Source of the DNA: Halorarius halobius
GTDB taxonomy: Archaea; Halobacteriota; Halobacteria; Halobacteriales; Haloarculaceae
Direction of reading: 5' to 3'
Assembly (NCBI RefSeq): GCF_024298865.1
Contig: NZ_CP101161.1
Coordinates: forward strand, 1,323,227-1,387,226
Length of the DNA: 64,000 bases
Both the position numbers and the translations under genes were made by a program. The notes under the pieces are model-generated. The model was not told where the DNA came from, did no database searches, and was given only the letters and a program-made list of their open reading frames with translations. Every line of letters starts with the position of its first letter. Within the stretch, counting starts at the first letter, position 1. Shown piece by piece: positions 59,430 through 64,000 of the stretch.

Positions 59430-60019
59430 CAGTAGTCGTCCTCCTCGAACTCGTCGAGTTCGTAGCCGAGCATCACGGCGTAGCCGTCCGCCGGCCCGGG
59501 ATAGTCGGCCTGCGTCCAGCCCTGTGACCCCTCGCCGTCGCCCGTCAGTTCACCGTAGTACAGCGACTCGGTCAGCGCGACGAGCGCGCCCGCGAGGTAC
59601 TGGATGGTGCCGAGGCCGGGCGCGTCCAGCCGGTCGGCCAGCGCCGGGAACACCCCCTCGGATTCGAGCATCCGGACCGCCCGCAGGCGGTCGCGCGCCG
59701 ACAGCCGCGAGAACGGGCCGCCGGCGTACGCGTCGTCGGGCGAGCCGAACCCCTCCTCGGCGCGCCGCCTGACGACGAGTTCCAGCGCCGCCACGTCGAG
59801 CAGGAGGGCGACAACCGGCGCAAGCGGCGTCGTGTCGTAGCCGAGCGCCGCCAGCGGGCCGCTCGCGGGCTGGAGGTCGTTCACCTCCTCGACGAGCAGT
59901 TCGTCGAGGTCCGCCGCGAGGCCGCCGGGGACGTGTTCCTCGCCGCGGTCGGCCATCCCCGGCGTCTCGGGGACGACGCTGTCGACGAACGCCGCGAACG
60001 TCCCCCGGGTGTAGCTCAC
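59429..60019 (-). CDS. Gluconate 2-dehydrogenase subunit 3 family protein
   Basis: 196 residues, helical: TFAAFVDSVVPETPG start, then GLAADLDELLVEEVNDLQPA, FSRLSARDRLRAVRMLE and LTESLYYGELTG. The small subunit usually helps export or stabilise the flavoprotein partner; it has no Tat signal here, although partner pairs often export together. It starts at GTG 60019 and is followed directly by the GMC gene. A GGTATC-N2-GTCAC motif at 60047-60059 lies just upstream, resembling the 29-bp repeats at 55306. Confidence 0.85.
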   Translation of the reverse strand: MSYTRGTFAAFVDSVVPETPGMADRGEEHVPGGLAADLDELLVEEVNDLQPASGPLAALGYDTTPLAPVVALLLDVAALELVVRRRAEEGFGSPDDAYAGGPFSRLSARDRLRAVRMLESEGVFPALADRLDAPGLGTIQYLAGALVALTESLYYGELTGDGEGSQGWTQADYPGPADGYAVMLGYELDEFEEDDY

Positions 60020-60116
60020 GGTCCCACCTCCGGAGCGTGTACGTACGGTATCACGTCACACCCTGTGGAGTCGCCCACCCTCAATGTTCCCCCTGCTATC
60101 GGGGGGCGGTTATCAC

Positions 60117-61013
60117 CTACCGTAACTGCCGCTCGAAGAACGCGACCTGCCGGTCGGCCACGGTGTCGAACAGGGGGTCGAGATACGGCGCGAAGTGGTC
60201 GCCCTCGACGCGCACCCGCTCCACGTCGTCCAACCGGTCGACGAGGCGGGCGACGGTGCCCGCGGGAATCAACTGGTCGTCGGTGGCTTCGACCACGAGC
60301 GCGGGGCAGTCCACCTCGCGGGCGTAGCTCACGGGGCGGTACAGGCCGACGGTCAGCAGTATCCGGGCCGCACAGCGGTTCCACTCCGCCTCGTCGAGGT
60401 CGTCGGGGACGATGGCGCGATACCCCGCCTCGGAGCCCTCGGTGGCCAGCGGCGCAACCTCGCCGGGTTGCCCGACGAGGGGGACGTAATGGGGCGACCG
60501 GAGCGTGGCCGCCCGCCCGAGGTCACGCAGGGCCGCGCCCGTCGCCCGGAGGCCGAAGTCGAGCCCCTGCTGGCGGACCACGGACAGCAGAGTCCGTGGG
60601 CCGTCCGAGAAGGGGACGATGCCGGCGTACGCGTCCACGTCGTCGCGGCGGGCGGCGGTGACGAGAGCGTGGCCGCCCGAGAACGACCAGCCGGCGACCC
60701 CCAGGCCGTCGCCCACGCCGTCGAGCGAGCGGGCGTAGTCGACGGCGGCGTCCCAGTCGGCGAGATGCTTGCGGGGCGACACCAGGTTCCGGGGCGTCCC
60801 CCCGCTGTCGCCGAACCCGCGGTAGTCGAACAGCAGTACCCCGACGCCGGCGTCGGCCAGTCGCGCCGCGAACCGGGGCAGGCCCATCCGGCGCGTCCCC
60901 CCGAACCCGTGGGCCATCACGACGACCGGCGGGTCGGCCGCCTCGGGCCGGTAGCGCCACGCCGCACACTCGGTGCCCCGCGACTCGAACGTCACCGACT
61001 CGCGCTCGTGCAT
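60117..61013 (-). CDS. Alpha/beta hydrolase
   Basis: 298 residues. HGFGGTRRMGLPRFA (oxyanion loop), DYRGFGDSGG and nucleophile region GWSFSGGHAL. The second Gly of the usual GxSxG is Ser, as in a subset of these hydrolases. Asp in EATDDQLIPAG and His in EGDHFAPY complete the triad. Substrate unknown, ester or lactone likely. ATG 61013 begins MHERESVTFESRG; the frame is open to 61118 with no extra homology. Confidence 0.87.
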   Translation of the reverse strand: MHERESVTFESRGTECAAWRYRPEAADPPVVVMAHGFGGTRRMGLPRFAARLADAGVGVLLFDYRGFGDSGGTPRNLVSPRKHLADWDAAVDYARSLDGVGDGLGVAGWSFSGGHALVTAARRDDVDAYAGIVPFSDGPRTLLSVVRQQGLDFGLRATGAALRDLGRAATLRSPHYVPLVGQPGEVAPLATEGSEAGYRAIVPDDLDEAEWNRCAARILLTVGLYRPVSYAREVDCPALVVEATDDQLIPAGTVARLVDRLDDVERVRVEGDHFAPYLDPLFDTVADRQVAFFERQLR

Positions 61014-61162
61014 ACGGGGTGGTCGCGGCCGCGGGGCAAAGACCCCTCGGGCGACTCCGGACGCCGACGTATCGCTATATAGCTCACTTGTCGACAAACC
61101 GCTCTCCGGAGCCGTCATTCTGCAAGTATGGGACAGTTTCTCGATACAGGAATGGGGTGGGG

Positions 61163-61170
61163 TATTATAA
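61163..61170 (+). promoter_or_regulatory. TATA box of the pst operon
   Basis: TATTATAA, in an AT-rich stretch (61160-61190), 35-42 bases before ATG 61205. The surrounding sequence (AACCGCTTTAATCAG) may hold a phosphate-responsive control site, but no known box could be confirmed. Confidence 0.55.
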
Positions 61171-61204
61171 ACCGCTTTAATCAGTAATCGGGTGGTCTCA
61201 GGTG

Positions 61205-62392
61205 ATGACCCGCAAGACGGAGGGTGTCACCGGGGTATCGCGCCGCAAGTTCATCGCCACCACGGGCGCCGTCGGCGCCGCCGGGGTCGCGGGCTGTACC
61301 AGCGACCAGAGCAACAACGACGACAGCAACAACGACGACGACCAGTCGACCGACTCGCCGGCCGGGCAGAGCGACGACTCGGACGGGGAGACCTCGGGGT
61401 CCGCGACGGCGACGCTGCGCGCCGAGGGGTCCTCGACGGTGTACCCCATCTCGAACAAGGGCAGTTCCTACTGGAACTCCAACGCGCCGCCGAGCGACGG
61501 GGAGTACTGGGGGAAGAACAGCGAGACCTCGGTCCCCGGCTGGGACGAGATCCAGACCGACAAGAAGATCGCCGACTACTTCGCCAGCCTCTACGGCTTC
61601 GAGACGACCGACCAGCGGTCCAAGCCGCCGTACGCGACCATCATCGGCCTGAGCCACTCCGGGACCGGCTGCAAGGCCGTCCGCGACGGGCTGGTCGACA
61701 TCGGCAACTCCTCGGGTCCCATCACGGCGGAGCTCGGCTGGAGCGAGTCGAAGGCCAACGAGGAGGTCGTCGACCACGTCGTCGGGCGCGACGGTCAGCC
61801 GGTCGTCGTCAGCAAGGACATCTACGACGCCGGCGTCACCCAGCTCACGGGTGAGGAGATCCGGAAGATCTACCAGAACGAGATCACCAACTGGAGCGAG
61901 GTCGGCGGCCCCGACCAGGAGATCTACGCCATCGGCCGCGCCGAGGGCTCCGGGACGGACACCTCGTTCCGGCTGAACATGCTGGGGAGCGCCGACGCGT
62001 CGATGTCGGGCGTCGACACGCGGTTCGGCCAGAACCAGCAGGTCGCCACCGCGGTCCAGCAGAACGAGGGCGCCATCGCGTACATGGCGCTGGCGTTCAC
62101 CGGCCCGCAGGTGAAGCCCATCGCCATCAACTTCGAGGGGACGGTGTACAAGCCCGACAAGGACGCCCAGAACACCATCTTCGACAGTTCGTACCCGCTG
62201 AACCGCGACCTCCACATGTACACGAAGAAGACGGAGGAGACGCCCAACGGGACGGACAAGCGCGAGGCGGCGTTCATCAACATGTTCCTCACCACGTTCG
62301 GACAGGTGGTGTTCGTCGAGCAGAACAACTACATCCCGCTTCCGACGAAGGACATCGAGAAGGAGAAGAGCAAGCTCCCGTCGCAGGCGTAA
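61205..62392 (+). CDS. pstS: Phosphate ABC transporter substrate-binding protein PstS
   Basis: 395 residues. Tat lipoprotein signal with VSRRKFIATTGA (RR at 13-14) and Cys31. An acidic Asn/Asp-rich linker follows. The PstS domain has AEGSSTVYPIS at the phosphate-binding N-lobe, GLSHSGTGCKAVRDGLVDIGNSS (key Ser/Gly/Asp region), and the C-lobe motif AIGRAEGSGTDTSFRL. It captures phosphate outside the membrane for PstC/PstA. ATG 61205 is preferred over GTG 61202. The operon continues into pstC and pstA. Confidence 0.94.
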   Translation: MTRKTEGVTGVSRRKFIATTGAVGAAGVAGCTSDQSNNDDSNNDDDQSTDSPAGQSDDSDGETSGSATATLRAEGSSTVYPISNKGSSYWNSNAPPSDGEYWGKNSETSVPGWDEIQTDKKIADYFASLYGFETTDQRSKPPYATIIGLSHSGTGCKAVRDGLVDIGNSSGPITAELGWSESKANEEVVDHVVGRDGQPVVVSKDIYDAGVTQLTGEEIRKIYQNEITNWSEVGGPDQEIYAIGRAEGSGTDTSFRLNMLGSADASMSGVDTRFGQNQQVATAVQQNEGAIAYMALAFTGPQVKPIAINFEGTVYKPDKDAQNTIFDSSYPLNRDLHMYTKKTEETPNGTDKREAAFINMFLTTFGQVVFVEQNNYIPLPTKDIEKEKSKLPSQA

Positions 62393-62470
62393 CGGGTTCG
62401 TCGTCTGTCATTCCGCTTTCGTCGTTCGACTACCGCTGGACGCACACACAGTTTCCACACGTACAACCCA

Positions 62471-63601
62471 ATGACACAGACCTCTAGCCGGGAGCCGACG
62501 GGGGCAGAGAAGCTCGCCCGTCTGGTGCGGCGGTTCCGGGACTTCGTCGACGACACGGAGCCGGAGGCGCTGGTCACGGTCGGCGTCATGGCGGCGGCGA
62601 TACTGGCCGCCTTCGTCGGCTTCCTGCTCGTTTCGGCTTGGACGATAGTTCCCTTCCTCGTCTCCGTGGTGGCGGCGGGGTACGGCTGGCTCCGTCACCA
62701 GGGCGTGACCGCGCGCGTGCTCACGCTGATGATGACGGCGTCGACGATACTGATACTGGTGCTCATCACCGTCTTCATCTTCTTCGAGGCCATCCCCGTC
62801 TTCCTCTACGAGTCGAAGACGGTGCTGGGCGTGGAGGTGCCGGCGCTCCGGATGTTCACCGAGACGACGTGGGACGCCGTCTCCCCGCCCATCCGCTACT
62901 CGATGGTGCCGCTGATTCACGGGACGGTGATGGTGACGCTCATCGCCACCGCCGTCGCCGGTCCCCTCGGCGTCGCCGCCGCCCTGTTCCTCTCCGAAAT
63001 CGCGCCCGCGCCGGTCCGCGAGTTCGTCAAGCCGGGCGTCGAAATCCTCGCTGGCATCCCCTCCATCGTCTACGGCTTCATCGGGTTCACCATCCTCAGC
63101 CCGTGGGCCTCCGACCAGTTCCGCATCGTCGGGCAGGGCACCTACCTGTTCGTCGGCGTGGTCGTCGGTCTGATGGCGCTACCCACCGTCGTCTCCGTCG
63201 CGGAGGACGCCCTGAACAGCGTCCCCGAGTCGATGAAGAGCGGGTCGCTGGCGATGGGGACGACCGACTGGCAGACGATGACGTCCATCACCCTGCCGGC
63301 GGCGTTCTCGGGCGTCTCAGCGGCCGTCCTCCTGGGCGTGGGTCGGGCCATCGGCGAGACGATGGCCGCCACCGTCATGCTCCGGGGCGTCCCCGAGTTG
63401 ACGGACCCCATCTACAACGCTTTCTACGGCCAGGAGACGCTCACGTCGCTCATCGCACACAACTACGGGGAGGCCGACGGCCTCCAGATGGACGCGCTGT
63501 TCGCGGCGGGCGTCATCCTGTTCGTGACGGTGCTCGCGCTGTCCATCGGCACCCAGTACATCGAGGCGCGGATGAACCGCAAACTCGGAGGTGACCGCTG
63601 A
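62471..63601 (+). CDS. pstC: Phosphate ABC transporter permease PstC
   Basis: 376 residues. Six or more helices. The BPD_transp_1 core carries GTVMVTLIATAVAGPLGVAAAL, LSEIAPAPVREFVKPGVEILAGIPS and the EAA loop LAMGTTDWQTMTSITLPAAFSG. An extra helical pair at the N-terminus (TVGVMAAAILAAFVGFLLVS) is common in haloarchaea. Starts 78 bases after pstS and shares one base with the next start (TGATG). Confidence 0.94.
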   Translation: MTQTSSREPTGAEKLARLVRRFRDFVDDTEPEALVTVGVMAAAILAAFVGFLLVSAWTIVPFLVSVVAAGYGWLRHQGVTARVLTLMMTASTILILVLITVFIFFEAIPVFLYESKTVLGVEVPALRMFTETTWDAVSPPIRYSMVPLIHGTVMVTLIATAVAGPLGVAAALFLSEIAPAPVREFVKPGVEILAGIPSIVYGFIGFTILSPWASDQFRIVGQGTYLFVGVVVGLMALPTVVSVAEDALNSVPESMKSGSLAMGTTDWQTMTSITLPAAFSGVSAAVLLGVGRAIGETMAATVMLRGVPELTDPIYNAFYGQETLTSLIAHNYGEADGLQMDALFAAGVILFVTVLALSIGTQYIEARMNRKLGGDR

Positions 63602-64000
63602 TGGCGGGCGCGACCGAGACGGAACTCGTCGCCGAGGACACGACCGGCACGGGCGCGGTCGCCGCCGCGGCCGTGGGTATCGCGGCCCTCCTGTTCGCGC
63701 TGGCGCTGGCCGCGCTGTTCGAGCAGGTGGACCTCGCGGACCCGGTGGCCGGCGTCTCGCTCGTCGTCGTCATCGGCGCGTTGCTCGTCCTGCTCGGCGG
63801 GGCCGTCGCCACGTTCGGCGTCGGCTCCCGACTGGGGTACGTCCAGACGACCCCACGACCGACGGCGGGGGTCGTCGCGTCGGGCGCGTTCGGGGGTCTC
63901 TGGTTCGTCGTCGGGGGGCTGGTCGCCTCACAGACGTTCGGGCTCGGCACCGTCGGTTGGTTGGCCGCGGCCCTCCTGACGGGCGCGGTCGCGTTCGCCG
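63601..64000 (+). CDS. pstA: Phosphate ABC transporter permease PstA, 3'-truncated
   Basis: The first 133 codons of a membrane protein; the window ends inside it. Translation gives MAGATETELVAEDTTGTGAV and then three or four hydrophobic segments (VGIAALLFALALAALFEQ; VAGVSLVVVIGALLVLLGG; AGVVASGAFGGLWFVVGGLV). Position directly after pstC (TGATG overlap) and hydrophobicity identify it as PstA. The conserved EAA core lies beyond the window, so the call rests on context. Confidence 0.82.
   Translation, partial: MAGATETELVAEDTTGTGAVAAAAVGIAALLFALALAALFEQVDLADPVAGVSLVVVIGALLVLLGGAVATFGVGSRLGYVQTTPRPTAGVVASGAFGGLWFVVGGLVASQTFGLGTVGWLAAALLTGAVAFA

Noticed and set aside
61074-61083. GCTATATAGC palindrome as a promoter of the alpha/beta hydrolase
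   Set aside because: It is about 60 bases from the hydrolase start, too far for the leaderless spacing seen in this window, and no second element supports it.

Overview
This window comes from a haloarchaeon (class Halobacteria). The DNA is strongly GC-rich with G/C at most third codon positions. The proteins are rich in Asp/Glu and poor in Lys. Many genes start on, or within a few bases of, an archaeal TATA box placed 25-35 bases upstream, as expected for leaderless transcripts. Several secreted proteins carry twin-arginine (Tat) signals with lipoboxes. Marker genes are archaeal: SepF, ABCE1, an archaeal PUA protein, a PIN-ATPase-KH protein and an F420-type LLM oxidoreductase. I cannot name the genus. 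No rRNA, tRNA, CRISPR array, intact insertion sequence or replication origin is visible.

Layout. 1-5132: a tightly overlapping branched-chain-amino-acid-type ABC transporter operon (binding protein cut by the window edge, then LivG, LivF, LivH, LivM). 5181-9928: M32 carboxypeptidase, a zinc-finger microprotein, an EamA exporter and a UvrD-like helicase. 9929-10463: a small membrane-protein gene with a 94-bp partial duplicate of its own 3' end, separated by a palindrome-rich element. 10554-18995: riboflavin synthase, PIN-ATPase-KH protein, universal stress protein, SDR, winged-helix regulator, the EMC6-like/ABCE1 pair and a PHP phosphoesterase. 19003-24972: a Tat lipoprotein, a hairpin cluster, EngB, a GerW-like protein, a methyltransferase, an MFS permease, a zinc-rich HTH regulator and a GNAT acetyltransferase. 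25039-31122: a Nudix-eIF2B fusion, YfcE-type phosphoesterase, PUA RNA-binding protein, AstE/AspA-like zinc hydrolase, YrdB-like and DUF1028 proteins, a Tat-exported subtilase and SepF. 31129-45704: S15 peptidase, ABC-2 exporter, several small haloarchaeal proteins, arylsulfotransferase-like and YgfZ proteins, a metalloprotease-like lipoprotein, a ParA-type ATPase with a coiled-coil partner, and a ferritin-like protein. 45854-50410: a secreted pentapeptide-repeat protein followed by a 1018-residue Tat-exported subtilase whose catalytic domain is split by insertions. 50476-64000: malic enzyme-phosphotransacetylase fusion, a second zinc microprotein, LLM oxidoreductase, a CBS-HEPN-like protein diverging from a CPBP protease across three perfect 29-bp repeats, SIMPL and SOUL proteins, a GMC dehydrogenase with its small subunit, an alpha/beta hydrolase, and the start of a phosphate-uptake operon (pstS, pstC, partial pstA).

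Most of the window is a core haloarchaeal chromosome: solute uptake (Liv, Pst), export (ABC-2, EamA, MFS), translation and ribosome factors (ABCE1, EngB, PUA), cell division (SepF) and surface proteolysis. The least explained parts are the CBS-HEPN/CPBP locus with its 29-bp iterated repeats, the pentapeptide-repeat/split-subtilase pair, the two related palindromic intergenic elements (10049-10214 and 19872-20015), and the apparent ATT start of livM.
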